Of a stretch of DNA of 64,000 nucleotides, positions 1 through 7,632 are shown piece by piece. The translations under genes were made by a program, and so were the position numbers. Position 1 is the first letter of the stretch, and the number at the start of each line of letters is the position of its first letter. The stretch is from Mesorhizobium sp. M4B.F.Ca.ET.203.01.1.1 (GTDB lineage Bacteria > Pseudomonadota > Alphaproteobacteria > Rhizobiales > Rhizobiaceae), in assembly GCF_004791025.1 (NCBI RefSeq), contig NZ_SRUO01000001.1:124001-188000 (forward strand), in the 5' to 3' direction. The notes beneath the pieces were generated by a model. It worked only from the letters and a program-made list of their open reading frames with translations. It had not been told where the DNA came from and made no database searches.

Positions 1-669
1 GCCAATTCGATCGGCGCCAGACTGATCGTCGACAACGTCTTCGCCACGCCGCTGCAGCAGAAGCCGTTGCAGCTCGGCGCCCACATCGTCGTCTATTCGG
101 CGACCAAGCACATAGACGGACAGGGGCGCTGCCTCGGCGGCATCATCCTGTCGGACAAGAAGTGGATCGACGAGAACCTGCACGACTATTTCCGCCACAC
201 CGGGCCGAGCCTGTCGCCGTTCAATGCCTGGACGCTGCTCAAGGGCCTGGAGACGCTGCCGTTGCGCGTGCGCCAGCAGACGGAGAGCGCCGGCAAGATC
301 GCCGACTTCCTCGCCGAACGGCCGGAGATCGCCCGCGTCATCTATCCGGGCCGCGCCGACCATCCGCAGGCCGAGATCGTCAGGAAGCAGATGTTGGGCG
401 GCTCGACGCTGATCTGCCTCGACGTCAAGGGCGGCAAGCAGGCGGCCTTCGCCTTCCAGAACGCCCTCGACATCGTGCTGATCTCCAACAATCTCGGCGA
501 CGCCAAGAGCCTGATCACCCACCCGGCGACGACCACGCACAAGAACCTCAGCGACGAGGCGCGCGCCGAGCTCGGCATCGGCCCGGGCACGCTCAGGCTC
601 TCCGTCGGCCTGGAGGACACGGACGACCTGCTTGCCGATGTCGAGCAGGCGCTGAAGGCAGCGAAATAG
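1..669 (+). CDS. metZ: O-succinylhomoserine sulfhydrylase, 3' part
   Basis: PLP enzyme that makes homocysteine from O-succinylhomoserine and sulfide in methionine synthesis (cytoplasm). The window opens inside the gene: 222 in-frame codons remain, against about 395 in the family, so roughly the first 170 residues lie upstream. The cofactor lysine is visible in the motif SATKHIDGQGR (Lys codon at 106-108), and the GQGR ending is typical of MetZ rather than MetB or MetC. The C-terminal domain is intact and ends in a Leu-rich helix (DDLLADVEQALKAAK). No gene follows on this strand; the next gene converges on it 21 bp away. The assignment to MetZ over cystathionine gamma-synthase rests on overall resemblance. 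Confidence 0.9.
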   Translation, partial: ANSIGARLIVDNVFATPLQQKPLQLGAHIVVYSATKHIDGQGRCLGGIILSDKKWIDENLHDYFRHTGPSLSPFNAWTLLKGLETLPLRVRQQTESAGKIADFLAERPEIARVIYPGRADHPQAEIVRKQMLGGSTLICLDVKGGKQAAFAFQNALDIVLISNNLGDAKSLITHPATTTHKNLSDEARAELGIGPGTLRLSVGLEDTDDLLADVEQALKAAK

Positions 670-690
670 AGGACCTGGGCGAAGGCCCGG

Positions 691-1845
691 TCAGGCGCTC
701 GAGGGCGTCTCTTCCAGTTCGGCCACCTTGGTGCCGATGGTCATGGCGTTGCCGCGCCAGTCGACGGCGCCGCCCAGCCAGCCGCGCGCCCATATCGCCG
801 GCAGCATCGCGTCGCGCACGATCATCGCCGCGACCGTGCGCGGCGACAGGTGCCAGCCGTTGGCCCATGCGAGGGCGCATTCCGGCAGGTAGGCGAGTGC
901 CAGCACGCAAAGCGTTGTGGCCGGCAGGCTGATGCCCAATTGGGCCGCCGCTACCAGTGCCAGGACAAGCGGCACCGCCGCACCGGTCAGGATCTCGGGC
1001 GCGAAGAACAGCGGGAAGGTGACGCGGCGCAGCCGCGCCCAGCGCGCCTGGCGCGACCAGATCTCGCCAAGCCTGCGCTCGCCGAGCGGCTGCTCGAAGG
1101 GCGAGGCGACGAGATGGACGCGAAGGCCAATGCCGTTGACCAGCTTGGTCGCCGCGGCGTCCTCGGCGATCTCTGCGGCAAGCGCGCGGATGCCGCCATT
1201 GGCGTCGAGCATGGGCTTGTTCCACAGCATGCTCTTGCCCTGGGCGAAGCCGAGGCCAAGCGCCTCGCCGGCATATTGCCAGCGCGCCTGCAGCGTGTTG
1301 AGGAAGGCGCATTCGACCTCGGCCCAGAAGCCAGCCGGCCGTGAGCCGACCGGGGTCGAGCAGACGAGGCCGGTATCGGACCTCCACGCGGCCATCAGCT
1401 TATGGATATAGTCGCGCGGCATCAGCACGTTGGAATCGGCAAGGATCACCCAGTGGTGGCGCGTCGCCTCCCAGCCCTTGACGCAATTGTTCAGCTTCGG
1501 ATTGGCGCTGACGCGGTCGTCGCCGACCAGCAGCCGGGCCGGCACCTCGGGAAACCGGGCAATTGCCCTGTTTATCAGCTTGACCACCGGATCGTCGGCA
1601 TTGGCGACGCAGAAGATCAGCTCGTAGCGCGGCCAGTCGAGCGAGAAGGCGCGCTGCAGCGTCTCCGCGGTAAACGGCTCGATGCCGCGCGAGGGAATGA
1701 CGATCGACACCGGCGGCGTCCTGCCCACGGGCGCGGCCATGCCGCGCGGCGGCTTCAGCCGGCGCGCAGCAAGCAGGATGCTGGCGAGATTTGAGAGAAG
1801 CAGGGCTATGGAAAGCAGGGCGGCGGCCATGGCGATCAGTTCCAT
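691..1845 (-). CDS. GT21-type glycosyltransferase (ceramide glucosyltransferase/HpnI-like)
   Basis: Membrane-bound family 2-like glycosyltransferase of 384 residues, related to ceramide glucosyltransferases and the hopanoid-associated HpnI. An N-terminal membrane segment (about residues 2-25) is followed by a cytoplasmic catalytic domain: PPVSIVIPSRG, an acidic site in FCVANADDP, ADSNVLMP (D2), AEIAEDAAATKL (D3) and an RxxRW-type motif in SRQARW. At least two further hydrophobic segments end the protein (around PEILTGAAVPLVLALV and LGISLPATTLCVLALAYLP). The start at MELIAMAA was chosen because 27 upstream in-frame residues are not hydrophobic and resemble noncoding sequence; a clear Shine-Dalgarno is lacking. 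The acceptor lipid (ceramide, diacylglycerol or hopanoid) cannot be told, and no hopanoid genes are nearby. Confidence 0.75.
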   Translation of the reverse strand: MELIAMAAALLSIALLLSNLASILLAARRLKPPRGMAAPVGRTPPVSIVIPSRGIEPFTAETLQRAFSLDWPRYELIFCVANADDPVVKLINRAIARFPEVPARLLVGDDRVSANPKLNNCVKGWEATRHHWVILADSNVLMPRDYIHKLMAAWRSDTGLVCSTPVGSRPAGFWAEVECAFLNTLQARWQYAGEALGLGFAQGKSMLWNKPMLDANGGIRALAAEIAEDAAATKLVNGIGLRVHLVASPFEQPLGERRLGEIWSRQARWARLRRVTFPLFFAPEILTGAAVPLVLALVAAAQLGISLPATTLCVLALAYLPECALAWANGWHLSPRTVAAMIVRDAMLPAIWARGWLGGAVDWRGNAMTIGTKVAELEETPSSA

Positions 1846-2070
1846 CGAGATCTGGTCACTCCGGAAAAGCCGGCCAGGAGATGGCCATTTTGAACAGGTC
1901 GACAGAGCGCTTGAGTCGCCCAGCACGGTCCGTGCACACCATCATTGTCGTGTGTCACTTAAATGACATTGTTTGCCGGCAGGTGCGCATAAGGCGGAAG
2001 GGACAGGCGTCACGCATCGTTGACCCGACAGCGGAGTGCGCCGAAAGTTCCCGAATTGTTGGGGTAGCTC

Positions 2071-2463
2071 ATGTATCGCGCCGTCACGCGCAACATCGAA
2101 GTGCAGGTCAGGCCGTTCTATCTGGAGGATCGCTCCGATCCTTCGGAGAACCGCTATGTCTGGGGCTACCAGGTGACAATCGACAACCGCTCGGACGAAT
2201 TCGTGCAGCTGCTCTCGCGCTACTGGCACATCACCGACGGCAGCGGCCGGGTGGAGGAGGTGCGCGGCGCCGGCGTCGTCGGCGACCAGCCCGAACTCAA
2301 TCCCGGCGACAGCTACCAGTACACCTCGGGCTGCCCGCTTTCGACGCCGTCGGGCATCATGGTCGGCCACTATACGATGCGCAACAAGCGCGGCGAGACG
2401 TTCAATGTCGCCATCCCCGCCTTCTCTCTCGACCTGCCGGGCACGCGGCGGACGGTGAACTAG
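2071..2463 (+). CDS. apaG: ApaG family protein
   Basis: Small (130 residues) single-domain protein with the fibronectin-III-like ApaG fold. The family signature is clear: an N-terminal strand with [14 protein letters not shown], the core [38 protein letters not shown] split over the middle, and the C-terminal GIMVGHYTM. Members are linked to Co2+/Mg2+ efflux and diadenosine tetraphosphate phenotypes in enterobacteria, but the biochemical role is unsettled. It is usually near metZ in rhizobia, and here metZ lies 1.4 kb upstream with the glycosyltransferase between, on the opposite strand. The length is standard. The ribosome-binding site is weak (GGGGTAG before the ATG). Confidence 0.92.
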   Translation: MYRAVTRNIEVQVRPFYLEDRSDPSENRYVWGYQVTIDNRSDEFVQLLSRYWHITDGSGRVEEVRGAGVVGDQPELNPGDSYQYTSGCPLSTPSGIMVGHYTMRNKRGETFNVAIPAFSLDLPGTRRTVN

Positions 2464-2514
2464 TGGCCGCGTACGCTTGGCCGCCACCCCAACCGCACGC
2501 CAGGCAGCGGCTTG

Positions 2515-3344
2515 ATGCACAGAATTGAAACAGGGTTGTTTCTGGGTCGGCTGCCGTTCGCAAGAGTTGGACAAGGACCGGAAAGCCTTCTCATCATCAA
2601 CGGCGGTCAGGGGTTCATGATGAAACCCCGGCCATCCAGACTGGAAAAGGATGCCGGACGGCTCATCCGTATCCTTCCACCCAACACGAGCTTCGTGCTG
2701 ATTGGCTACGATCCCGCTCCAAAAGCCGATCCATCGCTCGAGGGCATGGCCAGAGACATCGCGGAGAGATCATCGGCGCCGACTTCAAGGAGCCAGCGAG
2801 CCTAATGGGCATTTCCTATGGCGGCGTTGTCGCCACGCAGGTGGCCGCGCGGTACCCGGACCTTGTAGGCAAGCTGATCCTGCTGGCGAGCGCGCATGGC
2901 TTTTCGGCCGATGGAAAAAGGCGGCTCAGGAAACAGATGCAATTCGCACAGGCCGGACAGTTTCACGCTTTGCTGAAGGAATTCGCAACGGTGTTCCGGC
3001 GGCCCTGGCTGAACCTTCTTTTGCGTCTTCGACTGAGGTTCGAAGCACGCAGCCTGGTTGCGCGGATGGGGGCGCCGAGCACGATCGTCCGCTATCTCGA
3101 AGCAATGCTCGACGACGGTGTGACGGAAGAAGACCTCCGCAACATCTCGGCGAGGACTTTGATCCTCGGCGGTGAAAGGGACCAGTTCTTCGGCGGGATG
3201 ATGGAAGCCACCGCGAGCGCGATCAGCGGCGCGAAGCTCATGGTGCTCGGAAACGAAACCCACATGGCTCCCGTCGAACGAGCCTCGGATGTGCGCAGGC
3301 ACCTCCAGGAATTCATTTCACGCGGAGATCGGTGCGGCGCCTAG
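2515..3344 (+). pseudogene. alpha/beta hydrolase, disrupted by a one-base frameshift
   Basis: Two adjacent reading frames together make one alpha/beta hydrolase. The first (from ATG 2515) reads LLIINGGQGFMM... and SFVLIGYDPAPKADPSLEGMARDIAE before running out of frame at 2805. The second, in the -1 frame, can be read back to about 2763 (EIIGADFKEPASLMGISYGG) and runs to 3344. It holds the nucleophile elbow GISYGG, a likely acid in GGERDQFF and the histidine in GNETHM. One missing base in the GCGGAGAGATC stretch (2761-2771) explains the break; restoring a G gives GAG GAG ATC. It could be a pseudogene, a strain mutation or an assembly error. The substrate is unknown. The second half alone lacks the N-terminal strands and should not fold as an active enzyme. 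Confidence 0.75.
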
Positions 3345-3379
3345 AGCGCGTCGCGCTGAAATAGATCAGGCGACGCGCT
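3345..3379. terminator. inverted repeat between convergent genes
   Basis: Perfect 10-bp arms AGCGCGTCGC (3345-3354) and GCGACGCGCT (3370-3379) enclose a 15-nt loop in the gap between the hydrolase stop and the hslO stop. No T-tract follows, so it may be a terminator-like hairpin or a dispersed intergenic palindrome. Confidence 0.5.
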
Positions 3380-3396
3380 TGGTCTGGAAAGTGACC

Positions 3397-4407
3397 CTAT
3401 TGAGCCGCGGCGAACTCTGCCGGGTCGAAGTCGTACTGCGTCGAGCAGAACTCGCAGGCGACATGGATGCCGCCCTCCTCGGTGCTGTCCTTGATCTCCT
3501 GGGCGGAGAAGCCGGCGAGGATGCCGCGGATCTTCTCGCGCGAGCACGAGCACTGGTCGGCAACCGGCACGCCGCCGAAGACGCGCACGCCGTGTTCGTG
3601 GAACAGCCGGTAGAGAAGGCGTTCGGCACCGACAGTCGGATCGATCAGCTCGGTCGGCTCGATGGTGCCGAGCAGCGCGAGCAATTCCTGCCAGGAATTG
3701 TCGGCCGGCTCATGGACCGCTTCGCGCGGATCGCCGTCGCCGCCGGAAATGTCCGGCACGCGCATGCGTTCCGGCGCCTTCGGCAGGAACTGCGCCAGAA
3801 GGCCGCCGGCGCGCCATTGCTCGCGGGCGCCACCGGGACCGGGCGTAACCAGCTTGGCCACCGACAGCCTGATGTCGGTCGGGATCTGCTCCGACTGGCG
3901 GAAATAGGTGCGCGCGGCCTCCTCCAGTGAGGAGCCGTCGAGCTGGACGATGCCCTGATAGCGCTGCGTGTGAACGCCCTGATCGATGGTCAGCGCCAGC
4001 ACGCCGTTGCCGAGCAGCGTCTGCTGCGAGACCTCGCCGGCGGCGGCCAGCGCCTGCAACCGGTCGGCATCGAAGCGCGCATAGCCGCGCAGCGCATGCG
4101 GCGTTGAGAAATCTGCCACCAGCATGTCGACCGGCCCGTCGGTGCGGGTCTGCAGGATGAACTTGCCCTCGAACTTGAGCGAGGTGCCGAGCAAAACCGT
4201 CAGCACGCAGGCTTCCGCCAGCAGGCGCGCGACCGGCTCGGGATAGTCGTGGCGGGCAAGAATGGCGTCGAGCATCGGCCCGAGCTGCACGGTGCGGCCG
4301 CGCACGTCGAGCGGCGCGACCTCGAAGGGCACGACGTGATCGTCGCCGGCGTAGCCGAATTCGCCGAGTTGCGGGTGATGTTCAGTCACTTGACGGGTTT
4401 CCAACAT
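3397..4407 (-). CDS. hslO: Hsp33 redox-regulated chaperone
   Basis: Cytoplasmic holdase that is switched on when oxidation releases its zinc. Of 336 residues, the N-terminal substrate-binding domain (GRTVQLGPMLDAILARHDYP, then LLGTSLKFEGKFILQTRTDGPV) is followed by the linker and the C-terminal zinc centre: CSCSREKI and, downstream, CEFCSTQYDF, the CxC and CxxC pairs of the family. The start at MLETRQV is preferred over two upstream in-frame starts because GGAG sits 7 nt before it. The length is slightly above the E. coli protein (about 290), as usual for rhizobial forms with an N-terminal extension. The gene lies about 100 bp downstream of argF on the same strand and may be read from the argD-argF transcript. 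Confidence 0.93.
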   Translation of the reverse strand: MLETRQVTEHHPQLGEFGYAGDDHVVPFEVAPLDVRGRTVQLGPMLDAILARHDYPEPVARLLAEACVLTVLLGTSLKFEGKFILQTRTDGPVDMLVADFSTPHALRGYARFDADRLQALAAAGEVSQQTLLGNGVLALTIDQGVHTQRYQGIVQLDGSSLEEAARTYFRQSEQIPTDIRLSVAKLVTPGPGGAREQWRAGGLLAQFLPKAPERMRVPDISGGDGDPREAVHEPADNSWQELLALLGTIEPTELIDPTVGAERLLYRLFHEHGVRVFGGVPVADQCSCSREKIRGILAGFSAQEIKDSTEEGGIHVACEFCSTQYDFDPAEFAAAQ

Positions 4408-4509
4408 GACAAAGCTCCGGGGCGCGGCCATGCCACCCTTTGGGGTGCATGCGTCCAAACGCGCTCGATTTGCGTGATGCGCCGCAGATAGGCATCACAC
4501 CTCCGGAGA

Positions 4510-5421
4510 TCAAGCTCCCAGACACCAGGCCAAAACCGCCTTCTGGGCATGCAGGCGGTTCTCGGCCTCGTCGAACACCACCGAATGCGGCCCGTCGATG
4601 ACCTCGTCGGTCACCTCCTCGCCGCGATGCGCCGGCAGGCAGTGCATGAACAGCGCGTCCGGCTTTGCCTTCGCCATCAGCGCCGCATTGACCTGATAGG
4701 GCAGGAAGACGTTGTGGCCGCGCGCGCGATGTTCCTGGCCCATCGACACCCAGCAGTCGGTGACGACGCAGTCGGCCTGATGGACGGCCTCCTCGGCCGA
4801 GCGGGTGAAGTTGAGCTTGCCGCCATTGGCCTTCGACCAGCCGATGTGCTTCTCGTCCGGCTCGCTGCCTTCCGGCACCGCGACGTTGAGGTTGAAGCGG
4901 AAACGCGCCGAGGCTTCGAGCAGCGAATGCAGCACATTGTTGCCGTCGCCTGTCCAGGCGAAGGTCTTGCCGGCCACCGGACCGCGATGCTCCTCGAAGG
5001 TCATGATGTCGGCCATCAGCTGGCACGGATGGGTGTCGTCGGTCAGCCCGTTGATGACCGGAACGGTGGCGTTCTCGGTCAGCTCCAGCAGCCGCTCATG
5101 CGAGGTGGTGCGGATCATGATGGCGTCGACATAGCGCGACAGCACCTTGGCGGTGTCGGCGATGGTCTCGGAGCGGCCGAGCTGCATCTCGGTGCCGGTC
5201 AGCATGATGGTCTCGCCGCCGAGCTGGCGCATGCCGACGTCGAAGGACACGCGCGTGCGGGTCGAGGGCTTGTCGAAGATCATCGCCAGCACCTTGCCCT
5301 CGAGCGGCTTGGTGTGCTCGCCGGCCTTGAGCCTGGCCTTTCGCACCATCGCGTCGTCCAGCATGACGCGCAAATCGCCTTCGGAAACGGCGGACAGGTC
5401 GGTAAAATGGCGAACGGACAT
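4510..5421 (-). CDS. argF: ornithine carbamoyltransferase
   Basis: Makes citrulline from ornithine and carbamoyl phosphate in arginine synthesis. The 303-residue protein has the carbamoyl-phosphate motif [11 protein letters not shown], the [12 protein letters not shown] motif, and the ornithine-binding motifs DCWVSMGQE and [12 protein letters not shown]. The length matches the family. A longer in-frame reading upstream runs antisense-free into argD sequence in another frame and is not credible, so the start at MSVRHFTDL is used. It begins 17 bp after the argD stop, so the two genes almost certainly form an operon under the leader described upstream of argD. Confidence 0.97.
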   Translation of the reverse strand: MSVRHFTDLSAVSEGDLRVMLDDAMVRKARLKAGEHTKPLEGKVLAMIFDKPSTRTRVSFDVGMRQLGGETIMLTGTEMQLGRSETIADTAKVLSRYVDAIMIRTTSHERLLELTENATVPVINGLTDDTHPCQLMADIMTFEEHRGPVAGKTFAWTGDGNNVLHSLLEASARFRFNLNVAVPEGSEPDEKHIGWSKANGGKLNFTRSAEEAVHQADCVVTDCWVSMGQEHRARGHNVFLPYQVNAALMAKAKPDALFMHCLPAHRGEEVTDEVIDGPHSVVFDEAENRLHAQKAVLAWCLGA

Positions 5422-5438
5422 CGGCAATGGTTCCGGAA

Positions 5439-6638
5439 CTACTTCGCGGCGGCCGAGGCGATGGCATCCGCCAGGCCCTGGGCGCCGGCGCGGATGCGGT
5501 CGAGCGCTTCGCCGATCTCGGCATCGGTGACGGTGAGGGGCGGCAGCAGGCGAATGACGTTGTCGCCGGCCGGAACTGCGAGCAGATGCTGGTCTCGCAG
5601 CGCCATGTTGACCTTGGTGTTGGGCATCACGCATTTGAGGCCGAGCATCAGGCCAGTTCCCCTGATGCCTTCGAGGACCTCGGGGAACTCGTCGGCGACG
5701 CCGGCCAATCCCTGCTTCAGGAGCAGTGCCTTGCGCTGGACATCCTCGAGGAAGCCTTCCTCCAGCACCACGTCGAGCACCGCGTTGCCGACCGCCATCG
5801 CCAGCGGATTGCCGCCGAAGGTGGTGCCGTGCACGCCGGCGGTCATGCCGACCGCAGCCTCGTCGGTGGCGAGGCACGCGCCCAACGGGAAGCCGGCGCC
5901 GATGCCCTTGGCGATCGCCATCAGGTCCGGGGTGACGCCGGACCATTCATGCGCAAACAGCTTGCCGGTGCGGCCGATGCCGCACTGGACCTCGTCGAAG
6001 ATCAGAAGCAGGCCATGCTGGTCGCAAAGCTGCCGCAGCCGCTTCAGCGACTGCGTCGGCACCGGGCGGATACCGCCCTCGCCCTGCACCGGCTCGATCA
6101 GGATGGCGGCCGTCTCCGGCGTGATCGCCTTCTCGGCCGCGTCGATGTCGTCGAAGCCGACCTGGTCGAAGCCTTCGACCTTGGGGCCGAAGCCTTCCAG
6201 ATATTTATACTGGCCGCCGGCGGCGATCGTCGCCAGCGTGCGGCCGTGGAAGGCGCCTTCGAAGGTGACGATGCGGAAACGCTCGGGATGGCCCTTGACG
6301 AAATGGTAGCGCCGCGCCGTCTTGATGGCGCATTCCAGCGCCTCGGCGCCCGAATTGGTGAAGAACACCTTGTCGGCAAAGGTCGCCTCGACGAGCCGCT
6401 CGCCGAGCCGGCGCTGCTCCGGAATCTCGTAGAGGTTGGAGACATGCCAGAGCTTCGCCGCCTGCTCGGTCAGCGCGGCAACCAGATGCGGATGGCTGTG
6501 GCCAAGTGAATTGACGGCGATGCCGCCGGCGAAATCGAGATATCGCTCGCCCTTGTCGGTGACCAGCCAGGTCCCCTCCCCGCGGTCGAAGGCCAGGGGT
6601 GCGCGAGCAAAGGTCTCGTAAAGCGCCGAACCGCTCAT
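5439..6638 (-). CDS. argD: acetylornithine aminotransferase
   Basis: PLP class III aminotransferase that converts N-acetylglutamate semialdehyde to N-acetylornithine; some homologues also act on succinyl-diaminopimelate. It has 399 residues. Visible are [19 protein letters not shown] (phosphate binding), the aspartate motif [15 protein letters not shown] and the Schiff-base lysine in [15 protein letters not shown]. The start [10 protein letters not shown] is set by a good GGAG nine bases upstream (about 6648-6651). A TTG-initiated extension of 51 residues would have to translate through the terminator hairpin at 6664-6699 and is rejected. It is the first gene of argD-argF. Confidence 0.97.
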   Translation of the reverse strand: MSGSALYETFARAPLAFDRGEGTWLVTDKGERYLDFAGGIAVNSLGHSHPHLVAALTEQAAKLWHVSNLYEIPEQRRLGERLVEATFADKVFFTNSGAEALECAIKTARRYHFVKGHPERFRIVTFEGAFHGRTLATIAAGGQYKYLEGFGPKVEGFDQVGFDDIDAAEKAITPETAAILIEPVQGEGGIRPVPTQSLKRLRQLCDQHGLLLIFDEVQCGIGRTGKLFAHEWSGVTPDLMAIAKGIGAGFPLGACLATDEAAVGMTAGVHGTTFGGNPLAMAVGNAVLDVVLEEGFLEDVQRKALLLKQGLAGVADEFPEVLEGIRGTGLMLGLKCVMPNTKVNMALRDQHLLAVPAGDNVIRLLPPLTVTDAEIGEALDRIRAGAQGLADAIASAAAK

Positions 6639-6663
6639 TATATGCGTCTCCGGAACCGGAAAA

Positions 6664-6699
6664 TCAAAAAAGCCGCCAAAGCGGCGGCCTTTGCGGCTT
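6664..6699 (-). terminator. intrinsic terminator in the argD leader (probable attenuator)
   Basis: On the minus strand the arm AAGCCGCAAAG is followed by a GC-rich loop and CTTTGGCGGCTT, pairing with one bulge, then TTTTTTGATTT. It lies only 26 nt upstream of the argD start, and no minus-strand gene lies upstream (gcrA is divergent). It therefore cannot be terminating a preceding conventional gene and suggests premature termination of the argD-argF transcript or the end of a small RNA. Confidence 0.7.
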
Positions 6700-6721
6700 A
6701 TCGTGTTTTTCGGCCATGAAG

Positions 6722-6778
6722 TCAACGAAAACGTCGCGCATAGGCGCGCGGCACGCCCCCGACGGGATGCCGGTTCAT
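6722..6778 (-). CDS. putative arginine leader peptide of argD-argF
   Basis: An 18-residue reading frame, [18 protein letters not shown], starts at ATG 6778 and stops with TGA 23 nt before the first arm of the terminator upstream of argD. Five of 18 residues are arginine (codons CGG, CGC, CGA, CGT, CGT), with three in the last four positions, the pattern expected of an amino-acid leader peptide. Weak points: no clear Shine-Dalgarno precedes it, and Arg codons are common in GC-rich DNA. A second short frame starting at 6717 ([17 protein letters not shown]) runs straight through the hairpin and is an alternative. No arginine attenuator of this type is known to me from this group. Confidence 0.45.
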   Translation of the reverse strand: MNRHPVGGVPRAYARRFR

Positions 6779-6813
6779 AAGCAGCCGGCAAGTTGGGGAA
6801 AACCGGAAAAACC

Positions 6814-6960
6814 GATTCGTGTTGCCCTGGGGACTCTTGTCACCGAGTCAGCGCATGAGGTATTTGTAGTCGAGAAATAACTAGATTTCGTGCGGCGGAC
6901 CTAATCACCCGATATATGTGGTGTTGTCTGCCCGGCGGGAGCCGGGACGGGAAGGGATTC
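6814..6960. promoter_or_regulatory. cluster of GANTC (CcrM) sites between argD and gcrA
   Basis: Four GANTC pentamers fall within 147 bp: GATTC 6814, GACTC 6832, GAGTC 6845 and GATTC 6956. This is several times the chance density in GC-rich DNA. GANTC is the CcrM methylation site, and GcrA-regulated promoters in alphaproteobacteria carry such sites. The cluster sits in the divergent argD/gcrA intergenic region, so autoregulation of gcrA is the simplest reading. The rest of the 356-bp gap holds the argD leader, and no other gene was seen in it. Confidence 0.4.
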
Positions 6961-6994
6961 CGATCGCCGCACGCCTCAGCAGGAGCGCGGTCTC

Positions 6995-7513
6995 ATGAAC
7001 TGGACTGACGAGCGGGTAGAACTTCTCAGGAAACTGTGGTCGGAAGGGCTGAGCGCCAGCCAGATTGCCGCACAGCTTGGGGGCGTCAGCCGCAACGCGG
7101 TCATCGGCAAGGTGCATCGCCTGAAGCTGTCGGGCCGCGGCCGCGCGACGGCAAGCCCGGCGCGCCAGAAGAAGACCGTGCAGGGATCGTCCATCCAGAA
7201 ATCGGTATCGCGGGCGGCGACCGCCACGCGCCACGTCACCACCTCGATCGGCGCGACCGCGCTGCAGGCGCAGTTCGACGCCGAGCCGGTGGCGCGGCAC
7301 TATATCCGACCGGTGGAAAACGTGGTCGTGCCGATCTCGCGGCACCTGCAGCTGGTCGAGCTGACCGAGCGCACCTGCAAATGGCCGAATGGCGACCCGC
7401 TGTCGGAAGACTTCAACTTCTGCGGCAACGACGCCGCCGAGACCGGCCCGTACTGCAAATACCACTCCCGCGTCGCGTTCCAGCCGGCGGCGGAGCGGCG
7501 CAGAAGCCGCTGA
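6995..7513 (+). CDS. gcrA: GcrA cell-cycle regulator
   Basis: Alphaproteobacterial sigma70 cofactor that, with CcrM methylation of GANTC sites, controls cell-cycle transcription. The 172-residue protein shows the N-terminal DNA-binding helix-turn-helix (MNWTDERVELLRKLWSEGLS, SASQIAAQLGGVSRNAVIGK), a basic variable linker, and the conserved C-terminal sigma-interacting part with CKWPNGDP, FNFCGN and YCKYHSRVAFQ. The start is fixed by AGGAG nine bases upstream. It stands alone, divergent from argD and converging on the CorA gene. GANTC sites cluster in its upstream region. Its stop codon is directly followed by five copies of a heptamer. Confidence 0.97.
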   Translation: MNWTDERVELLRKLWSEGLSASQIAAQLGGVSRNAVIGKVHRLKLSGRGRATASPARQKKTVQGSSIQKSVSRAATATRHVTTSIGATALQAQFDAEPVARHYIRPVENVVVPISRHLQLVELTERTCKWPNGDPLSEDFNFCGNDAAETGPYCKYHSRVAFQPAAERRRSR

Positions 7514-7548
7514 GCGAATAGCGAATAGCGAATAGCGAATAGCGAATA
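7514..7548 (+). repeat. five tandem copies of GCGAATA
   Basis: Immediately after the gcrA stop codon the heptamer GCGAATA occurs five times without interruption. CTATTCGC at 7597-7604 and TTCGCTGTTCGC just beyond are inverted, decayed counterparts on the far side of the terminator hairpin, so the whole gap forms a loose palindrome. Tandem heptamers of this kind can vary in copy number. Confidence 0.9.
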
Positions 7549-7550
7549 GG

Positions 7551-7587
7551 AACGGCTTGGCTTCCGTGACAGGGAGCAAGCCGTTTT
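7551..7587. terminator. hairpin between convergent gcrA and CorA genes
   Basis: Perfect 9-bp arms AACGGCTTG (7551-7559) and CAAGCCGTT (7577-7585) with a 17-nt loop, followed by TT on the plus strand. Placed between two convergent genes, it probably ends transcription of one or both; the T-tract is short. Confidence 0.55.
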
Positions 7588-7632
7588 CGGTGTTCTCTAT
7601 TCGCTACTTCCTGTTCGCTGTTCGCTCTGCCT

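Noticed and set aside
2760..2810. Programmed -1 frameshift in the alpha/beta hydrolase
   Set aside because: No X-XXY-YYZ slippery heptamer or following stable structure was found; a single-base loss is simpler.
5422..5946. N-terminal extension of ArgF into argD
   Set aside because: It overlaps the catalytic part of ArgD in another frame, and MSVRHFTDL matches the normal family start.
6639..6791. N-terminal extension of ArgD by 51 residues from a TTG
   Set aside because: It would be translated through a strong intrinsic terminator and adds Arg-rich residues foreign to the family; the internal ATG has a good Shine-Dalgarno.
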